Origin: Deltaproteobacteria bacterium
GTDB lineage: Bacteria; Desulfobacterota; Desulfobacteria; Desulfobacterales; Desulfosarcinaceae
Reading direction: 5' to 3'
NCBI GenBank assembly: GCA_020444075.1
Contig: JAHLLR010000030.1
Span: 1 to 56,454, forward strand
DNA length: 56,454 nt
How positions within the stretch are numbered: position 1 is the stretch's first letter; the number at the start of each line of letters is the position of its first letter. A program made the position numbers and the translations under genes. Below are positions 18,478 through 29,400 of this stretch, piece after piece. The notes under the pieces were generated by a model. It searched no databases. It saw only the letters and a list, made by a program, of their open reading frames with translations, and was not told the DNA's origin.

Positions 18478-20246
18478 ATCTTTACCGCTTCCTCCCGTTG
18501 AAGGGTCTTCATAACGAGTTGGAAAAAAGAGTTGACGGACACATACTGGGACAGGAACCGCTCAAGCACGCTGGCAAATAGAAATATGCCCGTCCCCACG
18601 TATTTATCTTCATCAAGAGTGATCGTCACCTGCACGCCCCGGCAAAACGACCGGTTGATGCGTTTGGTGATATGCCGGCTATCCACGGATACAATGCCGT
18701 TGATCATCTGTTGGGTGGACAGGGAGTTGTTGAAATCGTATAATCTGAGAATTTCTTTGAGGGCGTGCTCCCCTCCTTCGACCAGAGACATGTAGTTCAA
18801 TGAGAAATGAGAGACTAACCGCCACTGCAGGGCACTTCCAAGGAACGGACGCCGTGTTGGTGTGGGTTTGAGAACACAATTTATGGTTGATACCGGTGCA
18901 GCCGTTTCCATGTTGAAATCACCGGTGGCGTCGCCGAATGCAAGCCGGGAGGGCAGGTCCCGGTTGGTACAGGTGACCCGGACGGTGAGAATATCCTCCG
19001 CAGGATCTGAAGGTTTCAGGTTCAAATCGGAAAAGGAAAGAAAAACATCCGTCCCCCGGTCACCCTTCTTCCCGGAGGGTCGCCGCTGAATATGCCAGAA
19101 AGTTTGAGCTTCGGCGGCCCGTTCTTCACCCAAATGATGGCGCATGGAATAAAAAGGCCGGTATTCTTTCTGTCCGCCGGCAGATCCGGAAAGCGTGGCA
19201 GTCACCCGGTCTACGCTGTAGACTTCGGTCGCATTCTGGCGGCGGATGTCCGGCACCACCGGGTATTCGGTTTTGCGGTGCTCCACACGGATGGGTTCGG
19301 CAATGCGTTGAAACAGGTTGGCAACGGGTGTGGCATTCAACTGGAAGGTATCCGCATTGACCACCAGATCCGATTTTCCCATGCGGTTGATGAAAAGGCG
19401 AAGTGTCAGCCGGTCTCCTGCTTCCTTGCTTTTGAGCCGGTTTAACCCGTTGAGGTCAAAAAACAGGAATTTCTCCGGAAAACAGAAATATTCGAAAAGA
19501 AGCAGATAACCTGGAAAAGAACGCTTGGAATAGGGAAGCATGCCTTCTTCTTCACCAAACCCCACGGGACGGATACAATTGGGATCGAAGACAGTAAGGT
19601 CTGTTTCACCGGCCGGATTCTGCACCTCGCATTCGATGTGGCAAACATGATTGAAGAGCAGTTCATATAGGTGAAACACATGCTGGTGGGGCCCGTTTAA
19701 AAAGAACCGCAGCGACTGCCAGTTGATTTTCGACAGGCTGAGTTTGTTGTAGCTTTGCATGTCGATTTCGATGACCTGGACTGCACCTTTAACAAATTTT
19801 TTCGGTTCGCGGATTTGAGCGGCAACCACCGTGATCGGCCAAATCTTCACCGCCTGTGTGGTGCAAAAACGGCAGGGGGTCCCATTTACCGGTTTAGAAA
19901 ACAAGGCCGTTCCCCTGTCGATCCGATATCCGCTTTCCTGGATATTCTGCTGAACTGGATCGAACCTGACTACGGACATGGAGGGAACCGGATTGATGTA
20001 GTGGGGATAGATGATGTTAAGCAGCGACTCGGTAATTTCAGGGAAGTCGTCATCAATTTTCTTGTGAATTCTGCCGCTGATGAGGGCAAATGCCTCGATC
20101 AGCCGTTCCGTGTGCGGGTCTTCACACTTGTCCCCTTCGAGCAGAAGGCGACCGGCAATTTTGGGATACTTCCGGGCAAATTCCGCGCCCATCTCACGGA
20201 TGAAGGTCAATTCCCGTTCGTAATAGTCAAGCAGCCTGTCTTCCAT
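18441..20246 (-). CDS. tssF: TssF baseplate protein
   Basis: The 601-residue protein is TssF (ImpG/VasA), the larger wedge subunit of the T6SS baseplate. The N-terminus LLDYYERELTFIREMGAEFA and the downstream block EDPHTERLIEAFALISGRI are clear family signatures. The middle contains the CHIECE-type beta region, and the C-terminal RGVQVTITLDEDKYVG strand is typical. The tail is shared with the start of tssG by overlap. Length and motifs are normal. It is followed by tssG and preceded by tssE at 22 bases, the usual EFG order. Confidence 0.96.
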   Translation of the reverse strand: MEDRLLDYYERELTFIREMGAEFARKYPKIAGRLLLEGDKCEDPHTERLIEAFALISGRIHKKIDDDFPEITESLLNIIYPHYINPVPSMSVVRFDPVQQNIQESGYRIDRGTALFSKPVNGTPCRFCTTQAVKIWPITVVAAQIREPKKFVKGAVQVIEIDMQSYNKLSLSKINWQSLRFFLNGPHQHVFHLYELLFNHVCHIECEVQNPAGETDLTVFDPNCIRPVGFGEEEGMLPYSKRSFPGYLLLFEYFCFPEKFLFFDLNGLNRLKSKEAGDRLTLRLFINRMGKSDLVVNADTFQLNATPVANLFQRIAEPIRVEHRKTEYPVVPDIRRQNATEVYSVDRVTATLSGSAGGQKEYRPFYSMRHHLGEERAAEAQTFWHIQRRPSGKKGDRGTDVFLSFSDLNLKPSDPAEDILTVRVTCTNRDLPSRLAFGDATGDFNMETAAPVSTINCVLKPTPTRRPFLGSALQWRLVSHFSLNYMSLVEGGEHALKEILRLYDFNNSLSTQQMINGIVSVDSRHITKRINRSFCRGVQVTITLDEDKYVGTGIFLFASVLERFLSQYVSVNSFFQLVMKTLQREEAVKIWPPRSGNQILL

Positions 20247-20268
20247 AGAGGTATTTTAATCCCTGGCT

Positions 20269-20733
20269 TCAGTCAGACACCACATACTCTTTGCGGATCG
20301 AGTCAAAGAAGGTATCAAATGTCACGGGTTCGCGTATGGGATCGACGACCAGCATTGCGGATATCCGAAAGCTGAGATTGCGTTCCTTTTTATCGCCGGT
20401 TTCGAGATCCACCTTCACATTTTTCAGCCGGGGTTCGAACCGGGCAATGGTCCGTTCCACATCCTTCCGGATGGTTTGTCTCACCTTCTGGCTGTCTGTA
20501 TTTTCGCCTGTAAAATCCTTCAGTCCGTAAGTGACCACGGAATTTTCCAGTTCGCGAAACTCTGCCGGCAGTACCGTGATATCCCGGCGGCTGTTCAGCA
20601 GATTTTCCAGGTCCCTGACCACGGAAGCCTTGACCTGCCTCACATTCAGAAGACGATACTGGACAGACTCACGAGAATTTCCGGGATCTTCATCGATGAG
20701 CCTGTCCAGCAGGGATGCCTGGGCGTTGTCCAT
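20269..20733 (-). CDS. tssE: TssE baseplate protein
   Basis: The 154-residue protein is TssE, a gp25-like lysozyme-fold baseplate subunit that starts sheath assembly. It shows the N-terminal SLLDRLIDEDP motif, the VVRDLENLLNSRR helix, and the ARFEPRLKNVKVDLE segment that carries the conserved Glu-x-Arg core. The length is typical. It lies between hcp and tssF, with 6 bases separating it from hcp. Confidence 0.95.
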   Translation of the reverse strand: MDNAQASLLDRLIDEDPGNSRESVQYRLLNVRQVKASVVRDLENLLNSRRDITVLPAEFRELENSVVTYGLKDFTGENTDSQKVRQTIRKDVERTIARFEPRLKNVKVDLETGDKKERNLSFRISAMLVVDPIREPVTFDTFFDSIRKEYVVSD

Positions 20734-20739
20734 TTGAAC

Positions 20740-21228
20740 TTAACCCTTAAACTCGTTCGCCCCGATATCATATTTAAAGGGCATCGGACTCCCTCCGGTG
20801 CCGTCGGGCTTCTGTTCCAGATACGTATATTCAACTTCCCTGAAATTCAGGGAGATGTTTTCCGTTAGCCGATCTTCCCCGCCGGATCCGCCGGTGGAGA
20901 CCGATGTCACTAGCACGTCTTTCATTTTGATGACGATGTATTCCAACGGTTTTTTGCCCGCTTTTCTCACAAATAAATCAGCGGTATCGAGTTTTTCGCC
21001 GGTCGAACATGCCCGCAGAAGACCATTGGACGCATTGTCCACATATTTCGTCACGCTGATATCCTGAAAGCTGGCTTTCCCGGAACCACCACCGCCGCCC
21101 ATGTGAAAGGTCCCCGAATTGCTCACGCCCCAACTCCACGCAAGCACGTCGATCTCATCCTTGTGCTTGTGGTCTTTGCTTTCCCCTTTGATATTGTTGG
21201 AAAGTTTGAGGAACATATCAACAGCCAT
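20740..21228 (-). CDS. hcp: Hcp (TssD) tube protein
   Basis: The 162-residue protein is Hcp, the hexameric inner tube of the T6SS. It begins MAVDMFLKLSNNIKGESKD, and has the family strings HKDEIDVLAWSWG and FQDISVTKYVD. A TTG at 21234 would be in frame two codons earlier, but the GGAGG sits six bases upstream of the ATG at 21228, so that start is preferred. A Gly-rich patch (MGGGGGSGKA) is found in the loop that normally faces the tube surface. No effector domain is fused. It sits after a 142-bp gap behind tssC, which may hold regulatory sites but no clear promoter was seen. Confidence 0.97.
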   Translation of the reverse strand: MAVDMFLKLSNNIKGESKDHKHKDEIDVLAWSWGVSNSGTFHMGGGGGSGKASFQDISVTKYVDNASNGLLRACSTGEKLDTADLFVRKAGKKPLEYIVIKMKDVLVTSVSTGGSGGEDRLTENISLNFREVEYTYLEQKPDGTGGSPMPFKYDIGANEFKG

Positions 21229-21370
21229 GACCAACCTCCTTTTTTGGTTTGCACTGCACTGCGGTTAATATTGCATTCACTTTAAACGCTGTTTTGATCC
21301 AAGTCCGTTGGTCTGCGTTTCCCGGCCAGCACCTCCTTTCTGAAACGGAATTTTCAGCAATCCGGAAGGT

Positions 21371-22861
21371 TTATCCGCCGGCAGGTGGCGGCAAGTCGGC
21401 GACCAGCCTCAGAGAGACGCTGAGTTCGTCCAATTGATAATGAGGCTTCAAAAAGGCAACTGCCCGGTAGGCACCTGTTTTTCCAGGTATTTCAGTAACG
21501 TCAATGCGTGCTTCGCTCAACGGGTACTTGGCCTTCATCTCCTGTCCCGCGTTGGGATCGCCAAGGGTGTAATTGCTGATCCATCGATTGAGAAAATCCT
21601 GGGCATCGCCGCGGGTCATGAAACTACCGAGCTTATCCCGCATCATGGATTTGAGATAATGGGCGAACCGCGAGGTGGCCATGATGTACTGGATCTGGGA
21701 AGAGAGCCGCGCATTGGCGTTGGCATCGTCCGAATCATATACCTTGGGCTTGTTGGCCGATTGGGTGCTGAAAAACGCAGCGAAGTCGGTACCCTTGCAG
21801 TGAACCAGCGGGACGAAACCGAGATCGGCGAGTTCTTTCTCGCGTCTATCGGTGATCGCAATCTCCGTGGGGCATTTGAGGGCCACATCGCCTTCATCGG
21901 TTTTGAAGGTATGCACCGGAAGGCCCTCCACCAGTCCGCCGCCTTCCACGCCGCGAATGGCGGCGCACCAGCCGTATTTGGCAAATGCATCTGTCAATCG
22001 CGTACCTAATGCATAGGCGGCATTGCCCCACAGGTATTTGCTGTGATCGGAACCGTCCACCTTTTCTTCGAAGTTAAAGGCTTCAACGGGGATGTTGGCT
22101 TGACCGTATGGTTGTCGCATCAGAATGTGCGGCACACACAGGGCGACGTATCTGGCATCTTCGGTGTCCCTAAATGACCGCCATTTGGCATATTCCGCAC
22201 TCTGGAAAATCTTGGACAGGTCGCGGGGGTTGCCCAATTCGGTGAAGCTGTCCAGGTTGAACAGGCTCGATCCCGCTGCAGAAATAAAGGGGGCGTGTGC
22301 AGCCGCAGCCACCTGTGACATTTTCTCCAAAAGAGACAGATCCTGGGGATGGTTGCCGAATTCATAATCGCCGATAAGCGCACCGTAGGATGCCCCGCCA
22401 AACATGCCAAACTCTTCTTCGTAAATCTTCTTGAACATGGCGGACTGGTCGAATTCACTGGCTTTCTCCATGTCCTTGAGCAGGTCTTTTTTGTTGACGT
22501 TCATCACCCGGATTTTCATTCGCTCCCCGGTTTCGCTTTTGCTCACCAGATAGTGCAGCCCTCGCCAGGACCCCTCCAGTTTCTGAAAGTCCTCGTGGTG
22601 CATCACTTCGTTGAGCTGATCGGAAATCAGCTTATCGATCTGGGCGATCCGGGCATTTATCATGGCCTCGGTATCTTTGGAAATGGTCATGGTTCCTTCC
22701 ATGACCTGTCCCACAAATTCGCCGATCAAATCCTTGGCGTAGGCCTTCTGGTTTTCCTCACGCGCCAAACGCCCCTGGCTTATGATCTGATCCAGCAGGC
22801 CTTGTTCCTCCTGTACCTCCTCGGTCGACGCTTGCTGGGGCAGTTTTTCTTTGTCTGTCAT
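21371..22861 (-). CDS. tssC: TssC sheath large subunit
   Basis: From the ATG at 22861 the protein has 496 residues and matches TssC (VipB), which pairs with TssB in the contractile sheath. The N-terminal helix, the MHHEDFQKLEGSWRGLHYLV block, GNHPQDLSLLEKMSQVAAAA, and the C-terminal SLRLVADLPPPAGG are all present. The upstream ATG at 22882 is less likely, because AGGAGG sits five bases before the chosen start. It follows tssB and precedes hcp. It is full length and therefore the probable working sheath subunit, in contrast to the shortened fusion at 8736-10325. Confidence 0.97.
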   Translation of the reverse strand: MTDKEKLPQQASTEEVQEEQGLLDQIISQGRLAREENQKAYAKDLIGEFVGQVMEGTMTISKDTEAMINARIAQIDKLISDQLNEVMHHEDFQKLEGSWRGLHYLVSKSETGERMKIRVMNVNKKDLLKDMEKASEFDQSAMFKKIYEEEFGMFGGASYGALIGDYEFGNHPQDLSLLEKMSQVAAAAHAPFISAAGSSLFNLDSFTELGNPRDLSKIFQSAEYAKWRSFRDTEDARYVALCVPHILMRQPYGQANIPVEAFNFEEKVDGSDHSKYLWGNAAYALGTRLTDAFAKYGWCAAIRGVEGGGLVEGLPVHTFKTDEGDVALKCPTEIAITDRREKELADLGFVPLVHCKGTDFAAFFSTQSANKPKVYDSDDANANARLSSQIQYIMATSRFAHYLKSMMRDKLGSFMTRGDAQDFLNRWISNYTLGDPNAGQEMKAKYPLSEARIDVTEIPGKTGAYRAVAFLKPHYQLDELSVSLRLVADLPPPAGG

Positions 22862-22950
22862 GTCATCCTCCTGGGTACCCATTCAAGATTACCGGATATC
22901 AAAAGCACGATTGATTCATGCGATGATTACACCGCCGATCGATCAGGACC

Positions 22951-23460
22951 CTATTCTTTCTTCTCATCAACACCGGCCTCTTTGCCAAGCTTTTGGATGG
23001 AATCCGTGCTGGCCAGTACATCCTGGAGCAGTTCGTCCAGTTTGTCGTTGCCGTCCAGTTTCGCCAACAGGTCGGATAGCCGCTTTCTGGCTTCCACCAG
23101 TTTGCGAACCGGTGTCACTTGTTCCGCCACCCGCTCCGGATGGAAATCGTCCAGGGATTTAAATCGCAGTTCGACGGCAATTTTCGAATCGTCATCGGTC
23201 AGCTTGTTGTCTACCCGGTAAGCCAGCCGAGGTTTCATCCCGGACAACACCTGGTTAAAGTTATCCCGGTCGATCTCCACAAATTTCCGATCTTTTACTT
23301 TTGGGAGGGGCTCGTCCGGTTTTCCCGAAAGATCCGCCAATACGCCGACGACAAAGGGGATTTCTTTCATTTCAATGGCATCACCGACTTCTACGTCGTA
23401 GGTGATCTGGACGCGCGGTGATCGGACCCTGTCCAAGGTGTGCTGCAAGCTTTCGGCCAT
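22951..23460 (-). CDS. tssB: TssB sheath small subunit
   Basis: The 169-residue protein is TssB (VipA), which forms the sheath with TssC. It has the VQITYDVEVGDAIEMKEIPF strand, LADLSGKP, the FKSLDDFHPERV motif and the helical C-terminus. A strong AGGAGG site precedes the ATG. The order tssA-tssB-tssC-hcp on the same strand is a common T6SS core layout. Confidence 0.97.
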   Translation of the reverse strand: MAESLQHTLDRVRSPRVQITYDVEVGDAIEMKEIPFVVGVLADLSGKPDEPLPKVKDRKFVEIDRDNFNQVLSGMKPRLAYRVDNKLTDDDSKIAVELRFKSLDDFHPERVAEQVTPVRKLVEARKRLSDLLAKLDGNDKLDELLQDVLASTDSIQKLGKEAGVDEKKE

Positions 23461-23551
23461 GGTTTTCCTCCTTTTGACTATTGGGGCAATGCTTCGTTTT
23501 TAGGGATTGCCTGCGTATGGTTTGCTTCAATGGAATTGTGCCACGCCTTCA

Positions 23552-24832
23552 TTATCGACGGTGCTGAAGCGCCTTGGTCAAATCGATGGTACACATTTTT
23601 TTAAAAATCTCTTCGGCCCGGTAATAGTCATCGCTCCCCTCCTCTTCATGGATGAGACACCGGTAAAGGGCACCCAGAACATCGGCAACCCAGACGGGAG
23701 ATTCCCAGCGTTCGAGTCCCAGTTCTTCGAGCATGGTGTTCAACTGCTCGGCAATGGGCCGGGCCAGATCGGTCCGGTTGGCCTGGAGGCAGAGTTTGGC
23801 CATAAGCAGGCGGTACCGGTTTTTTGACCGGACACTGGAGACACTGCATGACGCTGAAAACAAGATTTCCAGCGCTTTCTTAATCCCATCTTTATTCAGT
23901 GCTGTCAGCGCAGTATTCCACAGCGCACCTTCGTGGGACTCGGTATCCGAAATCATGCCCACGACGATCTGCCCCTGCACCAATGCCGCAGGAGCAGCGA
24001 CCGCCGATGGTGTCGAAGCGGAACCACCGGTATGATGGGGCATCCTTTCGCTCGTGGACGATTCCTCGTCATCTGCCGGCTCGGGATCGGGATCGAGTTC
24101 TTTTTTCTGATTCAGCGTCTTGGAGACGAAACGCTGACAATCCTCGAGAGCCTGTTTGAATTCGGCCGTGCGCGGCGCCTCGCTGCCGAATTTCTTGTCA
24201 AGCAGGTTGTCAAAACGGCTGAAAGACGCGATACACTTTTCGATCTGGCTGTTGAGATCTTCATAGAAGGCTTTCGAGGAACGATTCACCGCCGATTCGA
24301 AATCTTCGAGACCAAGCTTTCCCTCGGCAATGGCCGCCTCATCTGATCCGACCTCGGTGGCCTCCTTCCACTTGACCCATGAATAACCGCCGCCGACTGA
24401 AGGGTCGGTAAGCGGAATCTGCTTCACGGCAAGCCAGAGCTTGTCGTTCATGAATTCCAGGGGGCCGATGCGAAAATCCAGATCATCATCCTCGATCTCC
24501 GGATACACGTTTTCCCAGAACGTTTCCATCAATCCGGAAAGTGCTTGGAGCCCTTTATCCAAGCCGGTATAGCCTTCTGTTTTGATGAGAGCTTCAATCA
24601 GCCAGACGGCAATCTGGATGTCTTTGGTTTTTTCAGTCAACGCCTCAACGGCGATCCGCTTTACCTCCACCCAGTCCGCCGTTTTGACCTCCCGGTCCCA
24701 ATCACCGCGATCGAGGGCGTCTTCCTCTCGCCGTGCTTCCTGTATTGAATCGTAAACAGGCGTGTAGCGCAAATTCTCACCTGCCGGGTTTTCGCCATCG
24801 ATAGGCTTCAGTATGACGTCAAGATCGATCAA
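23552..24832 (-). CDS. tssA: TssA cap/priming protein
   Basis: The 426-residue protein belongs to the ImpA_N family (TssA), which nucleates and caps the sheath and tube. The N-terminal third holds the family's PIDGENPAGENLRYTPVYD opening and the LTEKTKDIQIAVWLIEAL helix. A charged, flexible linker (about 240-290) leads to an alpha-helical C-terminal domain ending VLGALYRCL. The start codon is a TTG preceded by GGGG at seven bases, and it overlaps the stop of tagJ. The family call is firm; the exact TssA class is not assigned. Confidence 0.92.
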   Translation of the reverse strand: MIDLDVILKPIDGENPAGENLRYTPVYDSIQEARREEDALDRGDWDREVKTADWVEVKRIAVEALTEKTKDIQIAVWLIEALIKTEGYTGLDKGLQALSGLMETFWENVYPEIEDDDLDFRIGPLEFMNDKLWLAVKQIPLTDPSVGGGYSWVKWKEATEVGSDEAAIAEGKLGLEDFESAVNRSSKAFYEDLNSQIEKCIASFSRFDNLLDKKFGSEAPRTAEFKQALEDCQRFVSKTLNQKKELDPDPEPADDEESSTSERMPHHTGGSASTPSAVAAPAALVQGQIVVGMISDTESHEGALWNTALTALNKDGIKKALEILFSASCSVSSVRSKNRYRLLMAKLCLQANRTDLARPIAEQLNTMLEELGLERWESPVWVADVLGALYRCLIHEEEGSDDYYRAEEIFKKMCTIDLTKALQHRR

Positions 24833-25647
24833 TGCGTATCCCCTTTCTCTTCTGGATCAGCCAGTGTAAAAACCGCCTCTTCAATTTCAAAAATGGAACG
24901 GTCCGAACCTCCGACATCGTATACGTGCTGTCCAAGGGCTTTGGCATAGGGTCCGCCCAGCGGCTTCCAGTCAGTCAACCGGCCAAGCCGGATGCGGTCG
25001 TCATCACTGGCAAAAGAATTGGGATACAGGACCGGCAGAAAGCATCCCAAGGTTAACCCCTCCCATGTAGTAATCCGTCCTTTCGCCCAGATGAGATCGA
25101 ACAGGGTCTGGGGCGGAGAAACCGCCAGTTCGCGGATATTGGCGATGGGCACCCACAGATAGCGCTCGTATTCGATGGCTTCGATGAAGTAGGTCAGGGT
25201 GGTGTCGGTTTCTTTGAATCCTTTGAAGGGCCGTCCATTGATGGTTCCCTGAACATCGGGCAGTCCGGCATCGATGCGGCCAAACAGGTTTGCGGCATCA
25301 TCGATCTTTCCCTTTTCCAGCAGGTCTATTGCTTGAAAAAAGTCCTCACTGTATTCGGGGATGTCGGGGAAAAAAGTGGGGCGTTGTTGCCTCTTCGACA
25401 CGGCCACTCTCTCTTTTTCCGCCTGTATCAGGTTCTGATAAACGGGCACGTTCATCTCAGGCGATGCCATCTGGCCGGAAGCGATATCCAGTTGCCGCTG
25501 GGCCTTGTCCCATTCCCCGCAAAGAAGCATAACCTGGAACAAAAGGGATCTGGCCCGAATATCGGCAGGGGTTTTCTTCACTTGGTCGACCAGCAAGGTT
25601 CTGGCAGCGTTGATCTGGCCGTCCAGAATGAGGGCTTTGGCATTCAT
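24829..25647 (-). CDS. tagJ: TagJ/ImpE-like T6SS accessory protein
   Basis: From the ATG at 25647 this 272-residue protein matches ImpE/TagJ. It opens with a TPR-like helical region containing LILDGQINAARTLLVDQVKKTPADIRARSL and a later block WGRITTW-like stretch (WAKGRITTWEGLTLGCFLP). In other systems TagJ binds TssB and supports ClpV-linked sheath disassembly. It overlaps tssA by four bases. A start at 25692 is possible but has a weaker upstream region. Family placement is good; its exact role here is inferred. Confidence 0.85.
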   Translation of the reverse strand: MNAKALILDGQINAARTLLVDQVKKTPADIRARSLLFQVMLLCGEWDKAQRQLDIASGQMASPEMNVPVYQNLIQAEKERVAVSKRQQRPTFFPDIPEYSEDFFQAIDLLEKGKIDDAANLFGRIDAGLPDVQGTINGRPFKGFKETDTTLTYFIEAIEYERYLWVPIANIRELAVSPPQTLFDLIWAKGRITTWEGLTLGCFLPVLYPNSFASDDDRIRLGRLTDWKPLGGPYAKALGQHVYDVGGSDRSIFEIEEAVFTLADPEEKGDTH

Positions 25648-25734
25648 GTGCTCGGTTTCCTTAATGTTATCGCAGAATGCTGAATTTATCATTTTACAAG
25701 CGGTCCGTATAGCCTTTTTAATTATTAAATCAGG

Positions 25735-26490
25735 TTATAGGGACCATAATTCGACAAAATCGTCGGCCACCAATGGTCGACTGTAAAGCACCAAAAAAGA
25801 TTTTTCCGGGCTGCCACCCATGAAAACGGTATTCGGTGTGCCTGAATAATGAGACTTTAATGCCTGATGCCAAGCGCCGGCCATCTGAAACGGTTCTCCC
25901 TGGTTCCCGGCGTCCAGCGATACGATCAGCTTCTGCTCAGTCTGAAGGGTTTGGGCCTTTTCCCGGATTTCAGACATGATAATTTTCTTTATCGGTTCTG
26001 TCTCCCGGCCACTCAGGTCGCACGAAACCATCCTCAGCGAGGTTTTCCAGCCGGGTGCCGGTGTTTCCATGCGCTGAAGATCCGTCTCCAGGTTGCCGAT
26101 GTCCTCGATTCGCCTGGCGGCGGTGTATTCCATCTTATTCCATGTCGAGGCCAGCACGAAAGGCAGAAGATTCCAGTGGGGCTCCCATCGGTCCAGATAT
26201 CCCTCACCCAGCAACATCATTGGATACGGCCTGCCGACGCCGTCTCCACTGCTTTTGCCTAGACCGCAAACCATTAAGTTCTTTTTGAGGCCGCGCGACC
26301 AGAATCGCCATGAGTAAACCCCCTTCCTTTGAGTCGTTTCCGGAATCCGGGTAAATCCATCTTCCACCCATTGGGCAAAAGCCTGGGCGAGTGGCCGCTG
26401 GAGGTTGATTTGAAAATAGTCCCTTGCCGCCGGATGTTTTCCGAATGCCGCCCATGACCAGCGGCCCCACCCCATTAGTTTCCCCAGCAT
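25735..26490 (-). CDS. tagF: TagF-like T6SS regulator
   Basis: The 251-residue protein resembles TagF, a post-translational repressor known from Pseudomonas-type T6SS. Landmarks are the FGKHPAARDYFQ string, the RPYPMMLLG block, and the C-terminal FMGGSPEKSFLVLYSRPL strand. It overlaps the end of tssM by 16 bases, and the second Met (MGWGRW) at 26475 could equally be the start. In other organisms TagF restrains the system unless a kinase pathway acts, which is of interest because of the FHA gene at the left edge. Here the role is inferred from family. Confidence 0.9.
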   Translation of the reverse strand: MLGKLMGWGRWSWAAFGKHPAARDYFQINLQRPLAQAFAQWVEDGFTRIPETTQRKGVYSWRFWSRGLKKNLMVCGLGKSSGDGVGRPYPMMLLGEGYLDRWEPHWNLLPFVLASTWNKMEYTAARRIEDIGNLETDLQRMETPAPGWKTSLRMVSCDLSGRETEPIKKIIMSEIREKAQTLQTEQKLIVSLDAGNQGEPFQMAGAWHQALKSHYSGTPNTVFMGGSPEKSFLVLYSRPLVADDFVELWSL

Positions 26491-29400
26491 GTTGTGATTT
26501 CCTGGGGCACGCTACCGGGTGATGCCTGAAGCAGTTGAACTACTTTCTCATGGCCGCTGAACTGATACCGCGGAGTAATGTATGTGATCCCCATCCGTTT
26601 TAAGGCAGGCTCCGAATCGGGAAAGTCAGAAGGTCTGAAGGTCCGCTGGCCAGTCTGGAAATCTTTTAAAAATTTTGCAAAGCCTTGATAACCGTCGTAA
26701 ACGCGGGTCAGGATCAGATTTCCGATTTCAATTTTAAAAACCACATCTCCGCAGTTTTGGGGTGACCATCGAAAGGTCTTTTTCACCGGGTAATGGAGGT
26801 TGAGCAGCCTGTTTTTCTCATCACCGCATTGCAATTCCAATGAAGTGGCGTGGGGCTTTATGGCCGCATCTGCGTTGGCGTCGGTAGGGTAGGCCTTGAT
26901 GGTCACGCTGTATTCCGACGCCACCGGCTTGGTCACGCTGGCGCCACGGGTTAAAAAAGTCAGAAAATTGACGTCGATGTCCAGCGCCTTTCCGTCCACT
27001 TTTTTGGCGTAGAAACCTTTTCCGCGGCTCCTGGCGATAAACGGTTCCGCCGGGCCCTTGAGAAATTTAACCGCATACCCTTCTGATCCCATGAGCAGTT
27101 GGTTCAGGTTGGTTCCCCGGGGCACATCCTGCACTTCCAGGTAGACGTCTTTTTCCCACAGGCTTTGAAGATGACACTGGGTTTCACGAGCGGCATACTC
27201 GTGATAGAATTGGATGGGACCATTGACAAGGTCCCAGAATACCGCTGTATCCTTCTTTTCCCGGCCAAGGGTCGCCTGGAGCTGGTTCTCACCACGGCGG
27301 GCCTTGAAAAAAGGAGATCCACCTTCTGCAGGATCTTCGTTGTATAGCTCGGAAGCCATCTTGAAAGCAATTTTACGCGATTCGGTCATGGGCGCCAGCT
27401 CCTTCAGGGCTTCCTGATACTGGTTGAAGGCTTTGCCCGCCTCAATTCGATCCTCGAAGCTGAAGGCATCAGCGGCTTTTACCCCGATTGTGCTTTCGAC
27501 CCGGCCGATTTTTGATGTGACCGTTTGCGTGGCTTTTTTCAGGATAGTGGCGGCCGCCTGGCCTGCTTTTCCGTCGGCCTTGGCCTGAAGTCGAACCTGC
27601 TTGAATCGGTATACCATGTCCACCCAGGCCGGTCGGCCTTCATACTGCGCCACGACGTCGAGTTCGGCAGCCATTGTATCCAACAATGCCAGATAAGGTC
27701 CGTTTTCCGCCGCCAGGATGGCCCCGACCTGCCGCCACTGGTCCTTCGTTTTAAGGCGCTGGGGAGCAGAGGGGAAATTGGCGGCGAAGGCGCTCCAGGC
27801 ATTGATATAGGCGCGGGCATACCAGTTTTTGAAATCCAGCTTCTGAGAACCGATGGCCAACGGTTCAAACAAGGCCCCCTCAATTTCACCGATATATCCG
27901 TCTATCGCCGATTGGCCCTTTACGGTAAAGGCCGGTGCCACGGCAATGTCATCGGAGTCAGGGTCCAAGCCCCCCCAGTAGTCCGCCATGGTGACGCCGG
28001 CCACCTCGCCATTGGTATTCACCCAATCCACCAGCCAGTTAAGCTGTGCCCCATCGAAAGTAAGAATGTGTTTCAACCAGGTCTGAAGATCTTTCACCTC
28101 GTCATTGAGAGAAGTGTCCGACGCCCGCCATGTCATGTAATACAGATAGAGTTCAGAAAGCTTGTCCGAAATTTCATCAATGGTCTGAACTTCCAGCAAA
28201 GACGACGGATAGGGAGTCGCGGGCTTCGCCATCAGCGTTTCTAAATCCGCCCCTTCCATCCGCTGGCGCAGCAGGTTGATCCGGCGCGCCAGGTGCATGG
28301 CGTGATGGCCGATCACATCGGAGGGGGTGGCGGCGCTGAACCGGGTCATGCGCGCGGCCATTCGCTTATCGAAATCGTCCAGAAAGCCGGCTTTGAAAAT
28401 ATCGCAGTATCGCTGTTTCAATCCTGCCTCCACCCGGTTGCTTTCCGTAAGTCCCAGACGGGGGATCCACCAGTTGGCGTTTTGAACTTCCACCTTGCTA
28501 ACGGCCTGGCGAAAACGATCCAGCGTCAAGACGTCTGTGGTGAGTTCCCCCTGAAGCACCGGCGGTTTCGAAAACTGACCGGATACGTCCCGCAGGGACT
28601 TCAGATTCTTCACGAAGGAAAAACTCAGCAGCCCGCAGATGGCAATAATGACAGCCACCCAGGCGGTCAGCCCGATGCTCTTGGTTAACCGGCTCCACTC
28701 CAGCGTCTTTTGGGTAGGAGCGAACAATCCTCTGTCCGCCGGCAGAATGCGTGAAAAAAAATCATGAAGAAAAAGCCCCCGGTTGGTTCCCGGCAGAACT
28801 TCCTTTTCCCCGATCAGCCCCATGGCATTGAGAAAATGGGAGTATGGCGTCCCTTCCTGCCGCCCGCTGGAAAAGTAAACTCCCCGCAGGATGGGTGTCT
28901 CCTGATAGGGATTTTCCTGGAATGCCCCCCGCATGAATGCATTGAGGCCGGGTTCAATCTTTTCAAATTCTTCCGGTAACATCAGCAGGGAGGGATCTGC
29001 TTTTTTGCCCTTGGTGCCGCTCAGGTTCAAAATCAGCAGTCGCAGTTCCTTGAGCCGTTCGGCCATGGACCGGACCGTCCGGCCGGAAAAGCCGTTCATG
29101 TCGGCGGACAGGGGGTGATTCAATCGGCCCATGGCCTGCTGCAGGACTGAATCGTCCAGGTGGTCGCAGAACTTTACAGCCCCTTGAATCAGGTCACACT
29201 TGGTCACCATGATATAAACGGGAAACTTGGCTCCAAGCACCCGCATCAGTTCGTCCACACGCTGACGTATACTTTTTCCTGCGCTTTCTATCTTTCCGGC
29301 ATCGCTTTCCAGGAGTTGGTCCGCGGCCACCGCTACCACAAGGCCGTTGAGGGGTTCCCGCTTTCTGAACTTAGCCAGCAGAGAGAGAAATTTTTGCCAT

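Noticed and set aside
21229-21370. Promoter between tssC and hcp
   Set aside because: No pair of hexamers with correct spacing was convincing.
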